Origin: Acidobacteriota bacterium
Lineage (GTDB): Bacteria > Acidobacteriota > Terriglobia > Bryobacterales > Bryobacteraceae
DNA length: 48,872 bases
Assembly (NCBI GenBank): GCA_025354885.1
Contig: JANXLY010000069.1
Coordinates: 1 to 48,872 of the forward strand
Reading direction: 5' to 3'
The translations under genes were made by a program, and so were the position numbers. The notes beneath the pieces were generated by a model. It was not told the DNA's origin. It saw only the letters and a list, made by a program, of their open reading frames with translations, and did no database searches. This document shows, in pieces, positions 1 through 8,062 of this stretch. Every line of letters starts with the position of its first letter. Position 1 is the stretch's first letter.

Positions 1-77
1 ATCTTCTTTTGACTTAAATTCTCGGCATTTTCCATGCGTATCTGCATACGCCAGCATGCCTACTCCACCTTCCCCGC

Positions 78-134
78 TTTCATGCTCATCTTGCATTGGA
101 ATCCAATCCCGTTTCATGCTCATCTTGCATTGGA
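78..134. repeat. Two-copy 23-bp direct repeat, possible IS21-type element end
   Basis: The 23-bp sequence beginning TTTCATGCTCATCTTGCATT lies at 78-100 and again, identical, at 112-134, a period of 34 bp. The spacer carries the palindrome ATTGGAATCCAAT. Read on the minus strand, the block starts with TGTCC exactly where the similarity of the neighbouring helicase pseudogene ends. Repeated sites at a terminus beginning TGT are typical of IS21-family ends, so this may be the edge of an insertion continuing beyond base 1. A minus-strand reading frame opens at 57 behind a GGTGGAG box and is still open at base 1 (19 codons seen). I do not recognise it. Confidence 0.55.
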
Positions 135-1006
135 CAATTCTCCGCGCGCGTAATTCTGACACACGCGATAAGATCTGCTGAAGCGCTTTGCGGTGCGCTC
201 CTGTGGGCGTGAGACTGGCTTTGATCGCCTTGATGCGCTCTGACCGTGCGGTAAACAACAGTTTGCGGAACGGCTCTGTGTGAGCATGATGGTCGGGCAA
301 GGCAACAAGAACCTGCTCGTACCAGAGAAGTATTGCGTCCAGGTCGCCCCACGGACTTAGAACGCCCTGAAAATGAATTCCGAGCGTCGCGCGGTACTCA
401 GCATGATCGTCAAAACGTGCCAGTTTCTGCACGTAGTCCGCAATGGTGCGAAGTGATGCGCTCGATGGTTACCGGTAGTGCGACCAGTGGAGCAAGATGC
501 GGCTGCTTTGAATCGTCGGATTCGTACCACTCTAGGAAACCGAACACGAGATACAGCATGTTCGCGCCGGATTCTTCTATCGCCGTCTTGGCGGCACTTG
601 CGATCTTGCGGCTCAGCGTGTCGAGATGCTCGTGGTAGCACAATACCGGAAGTGACACGGCGCTGTTGTTGCCTTTACTCAGGTCGAAGGACGTGTTCCA
701 GCCGAGTTCGTCGGCAAAATCCTTTGCGGGCGGCACTTCGCCGCCTCCGACATCCGGCTTCGGGACGGCCAGAAACGCGAGTTTTTCGGTGTCGCGGAGA
801 TGCTGGAACACGGCGTCGATGGAGACATCGACCACGCGAAGGGACGATGCAGGGGAATGCCGGAAGTTGAGGAGCTTGTTGCGATTGGTAATGTCGAGAA
901 GCCGCGTGCGGATTCGGTCCAGGCCGATCTCCGTGCTTCCCGTCAGGAAATCAGCACTGATGCTGTGCGCGGTCGAGTTGGCTGTTTCATTGGCTCCATT
1001 CTGCAT
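135..1006 (-). pseudogene. DUF4011-family helicase remnant, internally deleted and truncated
   Basis: The ATG at 1006 opens a frame whose first ~185 residues match the N-terminus of the very large DUF4011 superfamily-1 helicase/nuclease proteins: residues DRIRTRLLDITNRNKLLNF are the family's hallmark opening, followed by VALPVTIERITS. That frame stops at 410. A second frame on the same strand, open from about 460 down to 135 (IADYVQKLARFDDHAEYRA and then DLDAILLWYEQVLVALP), resembles a helical region from the middle of the same proteins. The gene therefore seems to have lost a large internal segment with a frame change near 445-460, and to have been cut off again at the repeat at 78-134. Intact members run well over 1,000 residues. 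It cannot encode a working helicase. The family assignment is from memory of the motif. Confidence 0.65.
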
Positions 1007-1076
1007 AGAGTTGTTTATCTCCCAATCGGCACTTCTGCGTTATCTCTTCATCTCGCGTACAATTCCGGAACGCGGC

Positions 1077-1391
1077 CTATGCGACATCTGCCCGCTTGAA
1101 CCTGCGGCGTGCGCCATGGCGGATGTGCAGCACTTCAACCTGCTTCTGCTTTTCCAGCAAGCGGAATATCGCGCGATAAATATGCGGCTTATTGCCGTAC
1201 AGCAAATGCCTGAACTTATCACTCTCGGGCGTCTCCGGGTACCGGTTCGGCATCTCTTCCAGGCTGAGGATCGCTTTCTTGAACCCGCGATGCCATTTCA
1301 GGGCTGCTTCGGAATCCTCGGCGTTGATCTGAACGTACAGGAGGGCGAGATCGCGCTCGGCGCGAGCCGTGAGACTAACGAGGTATGCCAT
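1077..1391 (-). CDS. ParE/RelE-family toxin
   Basis: A 104-residue protein with the ParE/RelE toxin fold pattern: an N-terminal beta strand (AYLVSLTARAERDLALLY), two amphipathic helices, then the strand-rich C-terminal part with YRAIFRLLEKQKQVEVLHI and a basic tail. ParE toxins poison DNA gyrase and RelE toxins cleave ribosome-bound mRNA. The sequence does not say which applies. I chose the ATG at 1391 because the family begins at MAYLV; the longer frame to 1499 only reads through the antitoxin gene. The start lies 17 nt inside the upstream antitoxin, the usual translational coupling of such pairs. No defect is visible. Confidence 0.85.
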   Translation of the reverse strand: MAYLVSLTARAERDLALLYVQINAEDSEAALKWHRGFKKAILSLEEMPNRYPETPESDKFRHLLYGNKPHIYRAIFRLLEKQKQVEVLHIRHGARRRFKRADVA

Positions 1392-1665
1392 GAGTGGCTT
1401 CGAAGTCCGCGAAAAACTCCCTCGCGGGACGCAACTTGCCTTGCTTTGCGTCCGCCAGTCCCTGCCGGATTCCCTCTCCGGGATCGGCGCTGGCAGCAAT
1501 GTCGAGCAGACGCTGATAGGCTTCTGCGTCCTGTACGATGGCCGCCGCCTTTCCCTTTACGGTCAGCACCACGGGGCGCTTGGTCTTCTTGAGCTGTTTC
1601 ATGAAATCGCCGGACCGGCGGCGAAACGTTGTCAGCGATTGGATGTCGTTCGTGATGTCAAGCAT
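1375..1665 (-). CDS. Phd/YefM-family antitoxin
   Basis: A 96-residue antitoxin. The N-terminal half is the Phd/YefM DNA-binding and dimerisation fold: SLTTFRRRSGDFMKQLKKTK, then the conserved strand PVVLTVKGKAAAIVQDAEAYQRLL. The C-terminal third is the disordered toxin-neutralising tail (EFFADFEATHGIPR). An AGGA box lies 8 nt before the ATG. The gene is first in the operon and overlaps the toxin start by 17 nt. A perfect 6-bp inverted repeat 19 nt upstream (1684-1699) is a likely operator for autorepression, as Phd-type antitoxins usually repress their own promoter. Confidence 0.85.
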   Translation of the reverse strand: MLDITNDIQSLTTFRRRSGDFMKQLKKTKRPVVLTVKGKAAAIVQDAEAYQRLLDIAASADPGEGIRQGLADAKQGKLRPAREFFADFEATHGIPR

Positions 1666-1683
1666 GGGATCGTTCCTATTGAG

Positions 1684-1699
1684 GCACCTTTCTAGGTGC
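1684..1699. promoter_or_regulatory. Inverted repeat upstream of antitoxin, candidate operator
   Basis: GCACCT-TTCT-AGGTGC is a perfect 6-bp inverted repeat with a 4-nt centre, placed 19-34 nt upstream of the antitoxin start codon. The position suits autoregulation by the Phd-like protein. A TATTCT hexamer just upstream could be the -10 box, but no convincing -35 is seen. Confidence 0.45.
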
Positions 1700-1729
1700 T
1701 ATCAGAATAGCGCTTTTGTGTAGAGAAGA

Positions 1730-1752
1730 AAATGCTGGGGGAGGCAGCATTT
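1730..1752 (-). terminator. Intrinsic terminator of the molybdenum hydroxylase operon
   Basis: On the minus strand, directly after the TAA of the MoaD-like gene, AAATGCTG pairs with CAGCATTT around a 7-nt loop (CCTCCCC), and the 3' arm runs into TTTTC. The hairpin ends the operon before the Phd/ParE promoter region. Confidence 0.6.
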
Positions 1753-1753
1753 G

Positions 1754-2017
1754 TTAGCCGCCGCGGATGGCGGTGATGAAATGGAGTTCGCTCGTTGGGG
1801 CGACGGATTCCATGAGGCCCAGAGGGGTGATTTCGTCATCGATGGCGATGGCGATGTTGGGGCGGAGTCGGTTGTTTTCGAGGAGCCGGTCGTCGAAGCC
1901 GGGATATTGCGCTTCGAGATTGGCGATGATCTGACGGACGGTTGCGCCTTCGATGTCGAGAACGGCGCGTCCGTCCGTCAGATGCCTCAAGAGAGTGGGG
2001 ATGAAGACTTTTGGCAC
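1754..2017 (-). CDS. MoaD/ThiS/CysO-like sulfur-carrier protein
   Basis: An 87-residue beta-grasp protein ending in the Gly-Gly tail needed for adenylation and thiocarboxylation (residues 83-87 AIRGG). The opening KVFIPTLLRHLTDG and the middle TVRQIIANLEAQYPG match the MoaD/ThiS family, and the pattern is closest to CysO-like carriers. These proteins donate sulfur for molybdopterin, thiamin or cysteine synthesis. It is last in the molybdenum hydroxylase operon. Its ATG lies 31 nt inside the large-subunit gene, so translation is probably coupled. That location suggests a role in supplying sulfur to the Mo cofactor of the neighbouring enzyme, but no MoaE or MoeB partner is present here and the point is inference. 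Confidence 0.8.
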   Translation of the reverse strand: MPKVFIPTLLRHLTDGRAVLDIEGATVRQIIANLEAQYPGFDDRLLENNRLRPNIAIAIDDEITPLGLMESVAPTSELHFITAIRGG

Positions 2018-4245
2018 CAGATCGCCTCCATGATGGCGGGTGGATTCATGGGCAGCCGCGTGAGACGTGTGCCGATGGCGTGGGTGATGGCGTTGGCGAT
2101 GGCGGCTTGCGGCGGGATGATGTTAGCCTCGCCCACACCTCGAACTCCGAAGGGATGACCGGGATTTGGCACCTCGACGATGATGGTTTCAATCATCGGT
2201 ACGTCGAGGGCGGTGGGCATGCGGTAGTCGAGAAAACTGGAATTCATCATGCGTCCGTCGGTGCTCATGAAGTACTCTTCGTTGAGCGCCCAGCCGATGC
2301 CCTGAACGGAGCCGCCCTGCATCTGGCCTTCGACATAGGCAGGATGAATGGCGCGGCCGGCGTCCTGTACGCAGGTGAATCGAAGGATGGTGGTCTTGCC
2401 AGTCTCCGGGTCGATTTCGACATCGACGATGGCACCGGCGAAAGAGCCTCCGGCCCCACGCGGATTGACTGCGGCACGGCCGACGATGGGTCCGCCGGTG
2501 TCAGCAATTTGGGAGGCAAGATCTTTGAAGCCGATGGAGTGAGCCCCCGATTTGTAGATGCCGCCTTCGGCTGAGACGGAGTCTGGTGAGACTTCCCACA
2601 GTTTTGCTGCGCGTTCTTTCATCTGGCGAACGACGTCCTGTGCGGCTTCGTAGGCAGCCCAACCGGTGGCGAAGGTAGTGCGACTGCCGCCGGTTACGCC
2701 GGTGTAGCCGATGGAGTCTGTATCGACGATGGTGGGGTGAATGTCTGCAGCCTGGAGGCCGAGCACTTCAGCAGCCTGCATGGAGATGGAGGTGCGGGAA
2801 CCTCCGATGTCGGTTGAGCCTTCGATCAGGTTGACACTGCCGTCCGCGGTGACGTTAAGGGTGCAGCTTGAGGGGAGGCCGATGTTGAACCAGAAGCCGA
2901 GAGCGACGCCGCGTCCTTTGTTGGGACCGGTGAGTGGGGACTTGTAGTGCGCGGAATTCTTCATCGCCTGGAGAACTTCGATGCAGCCGATGCGAGGGAA
3001 CTTGGGGCCGTCGGCGCGGCGGGTGCCTTCTTTGGCGGCGTTCTTCAGACGCAGGTCGATGGGATCGATGTCGAGTTTGTAGGCGAGTTCATCGATGACC
3101 GACTCGACGGCGAAGGCAGAGTTGGGGGCACCTGGGGCTCGGTAGGCGGCGGTGCTGGGTTTGTTAACGACGACGTCGTAACCATCGATGAGGACGTTTG
3201 CGAGATCGTAGCAAGCGAAGGCGGTCATGGCTCCGGGAACCACCATTGCGCCCGGGTAAGCACCGGCTTCAAAGGCGAGATAGGCTTGGGCGGCGGTGAT
3301 CGTGCCGTCTTCCTTTGCGCCGATTTTGACCTTCATGTAGGAGCCAGGAGTGGGACCTGTGGCCTCAAAGACAGCCTGGCGGGGCATGAGGATTTTTACG
3401 GGTCGACCAGACTTCTTTGAGAGGAGGGCGGCCACAGGTTCAAGATAGACATTGATTTTGCCACCGAAGCCGCCGCCGATTTCCATCGGAGTGACTTTGA
3501 TTTGAGAGACGGGGAGGTCGAGGATAGCGGCAGTAGCATCGCGGACCGCGAAGGAGCCCTGAGTGCTGCACCAGATGCTGATGCGGCCATCGTTGTTCCA
3601 GAGGGCGGTGGCATTTTGAGGTTCGATGTAACCCTGGTGGACGGTGGCGGTGTTGAATTCGCGCTCGACGATCAGGTCGGCTGCGGCGAAGCCTGCCTCG
3701 GTGTCGCCGATTGAGAAGCGGATGTGATCGGCGATGTTCGAGACCTTGCCGGTGTCTACGCCGAGTTCTTTCGTTGTGAGGTCTTGGTGGATGATGGGCG
3801 CAGAGGGCTGCATTGCCCCAGGCGCGGTGAGCACGCAGGGAAGTACTTCGTATTCGACAACGATGAGGCTGGCAGCTTCTTCGGCGATGTGGGCGTTGAC
3901 GGCAGCGACTGCGGCAACTGCGTGTCCTCGGTAGAGGACTTTGTCGCTTGCGAGAACATTGCCACGGGCATAGGCGAGCGGGGTTGCGCCTTCGCCAAGG
4001 TCGACCATTTTTTTGCCATCCACCTGGGGAAAGTCTTTGGTGGTGATAACGGCATGAACGCCGGGGAAGGCTTCGGCTCTGGATGTGTCGATCCGCTTGA
4101 TGCGGGCGTGGGAATGGGGGCTGCGAAGGATGAAGCCACGAAGCAGGCCGGCCATCTGGAAGTCCGCTCCGTAGAGTGCGCGACCGGTGACTTTGTCGGC
4201 ACCGTCGTGACGGATGGGACGGGTTCCGATTACTGAGAATTTCAT
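1987..4245 (-). CDS. Xanthine dehydrogenase/aldehyde oxidase-family molybdopterin-binding subunit
   Basis: A 752-residue large subunit of the molybdenum hydroxylases, which oxidise purines, aldehydes or N-heterocycles with water as oxygen donor. The a/b hammerhead domain spans about residues 18-130. The Mo-cofactor domain contains GGGFGGK at 257-263, the substrate-channel motif YRAPGAP at 368-374, and the C-terminal GVGE at 703-706 that carries the catalytic glutamate. The CoxL active-site loop AYRCSFR is absent, so this is not form I CO dehydrogenase. The start at 4245 forms an ATGA overlap with the 2Fe-2S subunit. The upstream extension to 4416 is only an out-of-frame reading of that gene. 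The substrate cannot be told from sequence. Confidence 0.92.
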   Translation of the reverse strand: MKFSVIGTRPIRHDGADKVTGRALYGADFQMAGLLRGFILRSPHSHARIKRIDTSRAEAFPGVHAVITTKDFPQVDGKKMVDLGEGATPLAYARGNVLASDKVLYRGHAVAAVAAVNAHIAEEAASLIVVEYEVLPCVLTAPGAMQPSAPIIHQDLTTKELGVDTGKVSNIADHIRFSIGDTEAGFAAADLIVEREFNTATVHQGYIEPQNATALWNNDGRISIWCSTQGSFAVRDATAAILDLPVSQIKVTPMEIGGGFGGKINVYLEPVAALLSKKSGRPVKILMPRQAVFEATGPTPGSYMKVKIGAKEDGTITAAQAYLAFEAGAYPGAMVVPGAMTAFACYDLANVLIDGYDVVVNKPSTAAYRAPGAPNSAFAVESVIDELAYKLDIDPIDLRLKNAAKEGTRRADGPKFPRIGCIEVLQAMKNSAHYKSPLTGPNKGRGVALGFWFNIGLPSSCTLNVTADGSVNLIEGSTDIGGSRTSISMQAAEVLGLQAADIHPTIVDTDSIGYTGVTGGSRTTFATGWAAYEAAQDVVRQMKERAAKLWEVSPDSVSAEGGIYKSGAHSIGFKDLASQIADTGGPIVGRAAVNPRGAGGSFAGAIVDVEIDPETGKTTILRFTCVQDAGRAIHPAYVEGQMQGGSVQGIGWALNEEYFMSTDGRMMNSSFLDYRMPTALDVPMIETIIVEVPNPGHPFGVRGVGEANIIPPQAAIANAITHAIGTRLTRLPMNPPAIMEAIWCQKSSSPLS

Positions 4246-4718
4246 GCCTGCATCTCCCGAGCGGCCTGTTGGACGGCCTTGATGATTTTGTCGTAGCCGG
4301 TGCAGCGGCAGAGGTTGTTGGAGAGGAAAAAGCGGATGCGTTCTTCGGTAGGGTTGGGTTCTTTTTCGAGCAAAGTTTTGGTGGCAACGATGAAGCCTGG
4401 TGTGCAGATGCCGCACTGCAGGGCGGCGTTTTCGAGAAAGGCTTTCTGGATGGGGTGGAGTTCGTTGCCGCAGGCGATGCCTTCGATGGTGGTGATCTTG
4501 CGGCCCTCGGCTTCGACGCCGAGGACGAGGCAGGAGGTGACGAGGCGGCCATCGAGAGTGATGGTGCAGGAGCCGCAGTTGCCATCGTTGCAGCCCTCTT
4601 TGGTGCCGGTCATGTTCAAGGTGTCGCGGAGGACTTCAAGAAGGCTCTGGCGAGGTTCGCAGAGGAAGTCTCTTTCTTCGCCGTTGATGGTGGTGTGGAC
4701 GTGCGTTTTGGACTGCAT
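4242..4718 (-). CDS. (2Fe-2S)-binding small subunit of the molybdenum hydroxylase
   Basis: A 158-residue iron-sulfur subunit that passes electrons from the Mo site to FAD. The plant-ferredoxin-type N-terminal cluster is bound by GCNDGNCGSC and a downstream cysteine (TSC). The helical C-terminal domain binds the second cluster through CGICTPG and CRCTGY. Length and motif order are standard for three-subunit enzymes. It lies 2 nt after the FAD subunit and overlaps the large subunit by ATGA. Confidence 0.94.
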   Translation of the reverse strand: MQSKTHVHTTINGEERDFLCEPRQSLLEVLRDTLNMTGTKEGCNDGNCGSCTITLDGRLVTSCLVLGVEAEGRKITTIEGIACGNELHPIQKAFLENAALQCGICTPGFIVATKTLLEKEPNPTEERIRFFLSNNLCRCTGYDKIIKAVQQAAREMQA

Positions 4719-4720
4719 GG

Positions 4721-5590
4721 TTAGCTGTGCTCCTGGGCGTGTTTGATGGCTTCTTCAAGGGCTCGACGGGTGAGAACGGCGCAGAGATGCCGCCGATACT
4801 CGGCTGTGCCACGCATGTCGGAGATCGGCTGGGCAGCTGACCTGGCGAGTTCGGCAGCGGCTTCAATAGATGCGGCATTCACGCGCTTGCCCTTGAGTGA
4901 GTCGCCTGCGGCCTGGACAAAAAGCGGTATGGGGGCAACTGAGGAGAGCGCGATGCGGGCATCTATGAAGGTGCCGTTGTTGAGTACGACGCTGGCACCG
5001 ACGCCAGCGACGGCGATGTCCATTTCGTTGCGCGGGATGAAGCGCAGGTAGTGCGATCCGGAAGATTTCCTGGGGGCCGGGAAGTTCAAGGAGACCAGTA
5101 TTTCGCCGGGGAGGAGCGCATTCTTTCCCGGGGAAAGGCAGAAGTTTTCGACGGCGATGTGGCGCTCGCCTTTGAGGTTCGCGACACGGCATTTTGCCCG
5201 GAGGGCGATGAGGAGGGGAACGGAATCGGCGCTGGGCGCGGCGTTGCAGAGGTTGCCGCCGAGGGAGGCGCGGCCTTGAATCTGGGTGCCGCCGATGATA
5301 GAGCAGACTTCGGCCAGGGACGGGTAGTGTTGTCGCACGGTGGCGTTGTCATGAATTTCTGCACAACAGACCGCAGAGCCTATCGTGAGGCCGTTCGATT
5401 CATGGAACGAGATTTCGTTCAATTCGGGGACACGCTTGATGTCGAGGACGAGGTCGGTCTGTTTGCGTCCAGCACGGAGTTGGACGAGCAGGTCTGTGCC
5501 ACCAGCGAGCAGGTACGCGCCGGGATGGCTGTCGAGTTGGACCAGCGCGTCGGCGAGCGTAGTAGGGGAATTGTAGTCAAACCACTTCAC
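4721..5590 (-). CDS. FAD-binding medium subunit of the molybdenum hydroxylase
   Basis: A 289-residue member of the FAD-binding domain in molybdopterin dehydrogenase family (CoxM/XdhB type). The flavin motifs are LLAGGTDLLVQLRAG near the N-terminus and IIGGTQIQGRASLGGNLCNA in the middle. The C-terminal CO-dehydrogenase-flavoprotein domain follows. The start is the GTG at 5590, because AAGGAG lies 10 nt upstream and the family begins at the FDYNSPTT segment. The open frame runs on to 5944 but that part lacks any family similarity and crosses the opposite gene. This is the first gene of the four-gene operon. Confidence 0.9.
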   Translation of the reverse strand: MKWFDYNSPTTLADALVQLDSHPGAYLLAGGTDLLVQLRAGRKQTDLVLDIKRVPELNEISFHESNGLTIGSAVCCAEIHDNATVRQHYPSLAEVCSIIGGTQIQGRASLGGNLCNAAPSADSVPLLIALRAKCRVANLKGERHIAVENFCLSPGKNALLPGEILVSLNFPAPRKSSGSHYLRFIPRNEMDIAVAGVGASVVLNNGTFIDARIALSSVAPIPLFVQAAGDSLKGKRVNAASIEAAAELARSAAQPISDMRGTAEYRRHLCAVLTRRALEEAIKHAQEHS

Positions 5591-5719
5591 GGGGAAGGAA
5601 CTCCTTGGGCGTAGATGGACGCTTGATTTAATGAGGGTATCACTGAGTTGGGGGTTGTGTTGTGTTAGTTTGGGCGCAAGGATTCCAATATTTTTCAATT
5701 CAGGTTCACCGTTTTTGCG

Positions 5720-8062
5720 ATGGGGATTGCGGTCTGCGGAACTGCGCTCGGGCAGGGCACGGACTCGCAGGAGTTCCGGACTGCAGTAGCACCATTTTTC
5801 GAGAAGAATTGTTTGTCGTGCCATAGTGCGCGTGCGAAGGCCGGTGGGCTCAGCCTCGAGGATTCGCAGTTTGGGGGAGAAGTATGGGCGAAGTTGCTGG
5901 ATAAGCTGCGCACGGGAAGAATGCCACCGCTCGGTGCGCCGCAACCCACGAAAGAGGAAGTGGCTGCAGTGTCGGGGTGGATCGAAAATACGCGCGGGTT
6001 GAAGAGTGCTGAGAGTGAGCCGGGGCGGGTGACAACGCGTCGATTGAATCGTGCGGAATACAACAACACGGTGAGGGATTTGTTGGGCGTTGCGTTGCGG
6101 CCGGCTGACGAGTTTCCTCTGGATGATGCGGGTTATGGGTTTGACACGATCGGCGACGTACTGTCCGTTTCTCCGATGTTGATGGAGAAATACATTGCTG
6201 CGGCGCGGCGGCTCTCGACTGTGGCGGTTTACGGGGAAAAGGCAGCGGCGAAGCCGACAAAGCTAGTCCGATACATGAGCAAGAAGTCGCAGGATGATCC
6301 GACGCCGGGGGCCTTGCCATTCTCGGTTCGCGGTGCGATTTATGGAAGCTTTCGATTTCCGGTGAGCGGAGAGTATGAGTTGCGTATGCGAGTGGGCAAT
6401 TACCGGCCGCGACTGGCTGCTTCTCTCCGTCGCGCAGAACTGTTCCGGAAGCCGACGGTAAATCAAGCCGAGCGCGAAGAACTGATCCGATTGAACCGGA
6501 GTGAGTATCCATCGGTGCAGATGGTCTTGAATCTTGATGGTGAGGCAGTTCTTACGGAAAGCGTCGAGGGCAATGTCGATTATCAGTATGCGCATGGCGA
6601 GTCTGTGGCGAGGGTGAAGGTGAAGGCAGGAGAGCATAGTTTCCGCGCTTCATTTCCGTCGTTTGCCGCTATCGAAAATCCGCTCGACAACATGAACGAC
6701 GACGGGCGGAGAAAGCTGTTTATCGATTATGTGGATGTTGTGGGTCCGTTTACTGTGGCGGCTGAGAAGCCGGAGAGTTACCAGCGCCTGTTCGTCTGTA
6801 AGGAAAAGTCGGCGGCGTGTGCGGAGCGCATTCTAGGTGGAGTGGCTCGGCGGGCGTACCGGCGCAGTGTGACGGAGCAAGAGTTGCGGGAACTGACAGA
6901 TCTGGCGGCAATGGTGCGTCGTGAGGGAGATTCTTTCGAGGAGAGCATTCGCGTCGGTTTGCAGGCAGTTCTGCTGTCGCCGCATTTTCTCTTTCGGGCA
7001 GAGCCTGTTAGTGCAGGGGCGGAGTTAGTGAGTGAGTTTGATCTAGCTTCACGCATTTCATATTTTCTTTGGAGCAGCCTTCCCGATGACGAATTGCTGC
7101 TAGCAGCGGAGTTGGGGACATTGCGGCAACCGGCAGTACTGGCGGCGCAAGTGCAGCGGATGTTGGGCGACTCAAAGTCTGATGCGCTGGTTGAAAACTT
7201 TGCAGGGCAGTGGCTTGGCTTGCGCCTGATGGAGAGGCGCAAGCCGGATCCGAAACGCTTTCCGCTTGTCGATGATGAACTGCTTGAATCGATGCGGCGG
7301 GAGACGATTCTGTTCGCCCGAGAGATCCTCAGGGAGGACCGGAGCGTTATTGAGTTTCTAGATGGGCGATTCACCTATCTGAATGGGCCGCTGTCGAGGC
7401 ACTACGGGGTCGGGAGTGTTAGAGGGGAGAGCTTCGAGCGTGTTGCTCTGCCGAATGGGCGTCGCGGGGGTGTGGTGACCCAAGGCTCTGTTCTAAGTTT
7501 GTCGTCTTACGCGACGCGGACTTCGCCGGTATTGCGCGGGCGATGGGTTCTGGAGAATTTGCTGGGTACGCCGCCGCCTCCTCCCCCTCCAGACATTCCA
7601 GCGCTGGTGGAAGCGAATCTGGGAAGCGCTGCATCCTTGCGGACGCGGCTCGAACAGCATCGTGCGAACCCGAGTTGTGCGGTCTGTCATGACCAGATGG
7701 ATCCGATCGGATTTGGTCTTGAGAACTTTGATGCTGCGGGAGCTTGGCGTGATCGCGACGGGAATTTCCCGGTAGACAGTTCCGGGACTTTCCCTGGCGG
7801 AGCGAAGTTCAATGGGCCTGAGGAATTGCGGCAGTCGCTGCGAAGTGAATCGCCTAAGTTTGTGCGGACCTTCACGGAGAAGTTGATGACTTATGCGCTG
7901 GGTCGCGGAGTTGAAGCGGGTGACAGGGAGACAGTGGATGGCATCAACTCGCGTTTGGCCGCAAATGGATACAGAATGGGAATGTTGGTAGAAGAGATTG
8001 TGAAGAGCAAGCCTTTTCAGATGCGCGGTAAGGGTCAAGGAGTAGCCATTGCAACCAAGTAA
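5720..8062 (+). CDS. Planctomycete-type cytochrome c protein with DUF1587/DUF1595/DUF1592/DUF1588/DUF1585 domains
   Basis: A secreted protein of about 780 residues. It opens with a PSCyt1-like haem domain (CLSCH, residues 31-35 from this ATG) and continues with the DUF1587 opening RRLNRAEYNNTVRDLLG. The C-terminal DUF1588/DUF1585 part carries a second haem site CAVCH (653-657) followed by DPIGFGLENFDA. The biochemical role of this family, common in Acidobacteria and Planctomycetes, is not established. Electron transfer linked to degradation of organic matter is a common guess. The ATG at 5720 has no ribosome site and gives a signal peptide without basic residues. An in-frame ATT at 5690 sits 7 nt after AAGGA and would add FQFRFTVFA, so the true start may be there. 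The downstream DUF1552 gene overlaps by 14 nt. Confidence 0.88.
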   Translation: MGIAVCGTALGQGTDSQEFRTAVAPFFEKNCLSCHSARAKAGGLSLEDSQFGGEVWAKLLDKLRTGRMPPLGAPQPTKEEVAAVSGWIENTRGLKSAESEPGRVTTRRLNRAEYNNTVRDLLGVALRPADEFPLDDAGYGFDTIGDVLSVSPMLMEKYIAAARRLSTVAVYGEKAAAKPTKLVRYMSKKSQDDPTPGALPFSVRGAIYGSFRFPVSGEYELRMRVGNYRPRLAASLRRAELFRKPTVNQAEREELIRLNRSEYPSVQMVLNLDGEAVLTESVEGNVDYQYAHGESVARVKVKAGEHSFRASFPSFAAIENPLDNMNDDGRRKLFIDYVDVVGPFTVAAEKPESYQRLFVCKEKSAACAERILGGVARRAYRRSVTEQELRELTDLAAMVRREGDSFEESIRVGLQAVLLSPHFLFRAEPVSAGAELVSEFDLASRISYFLWSSLPDDELLLAAELGTLRQPAVLAAQVQRMLGDSKSDALVENFAGQWLGLRLMERRKPDPKRFPLVDDELLESMRRETILFAREILREDRSVIEFLDGRFTYLNGPLSRHYGVGSVRGESFERVALPNGRRGGVVTQGSVLSLSSYATRTSPVLRGRWVLENLLGTPPPPPPPDIPALVEANLGSAASLRTRLEQHRANPSCAVCHDQMDPIGFGLENFDAAGAWRDRDGNFPVDSSGTFPGGAKFNGPEELRQSLRSESPKFVRTFTEKLMTYALGRGVEAGDRETVDGINSRLAANGYRMGMLVEEIVKSKPFQMRGKGQGVAIATK

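Noticed and set aside
3440..4585. A 381-codon minus-strand open frame, rich in Arg, His and Pro.
   Set aside because: It lies out of frame across two well-supported molybdenum hydroxylase genes. The composition is that of a GC-rich shadow frame.
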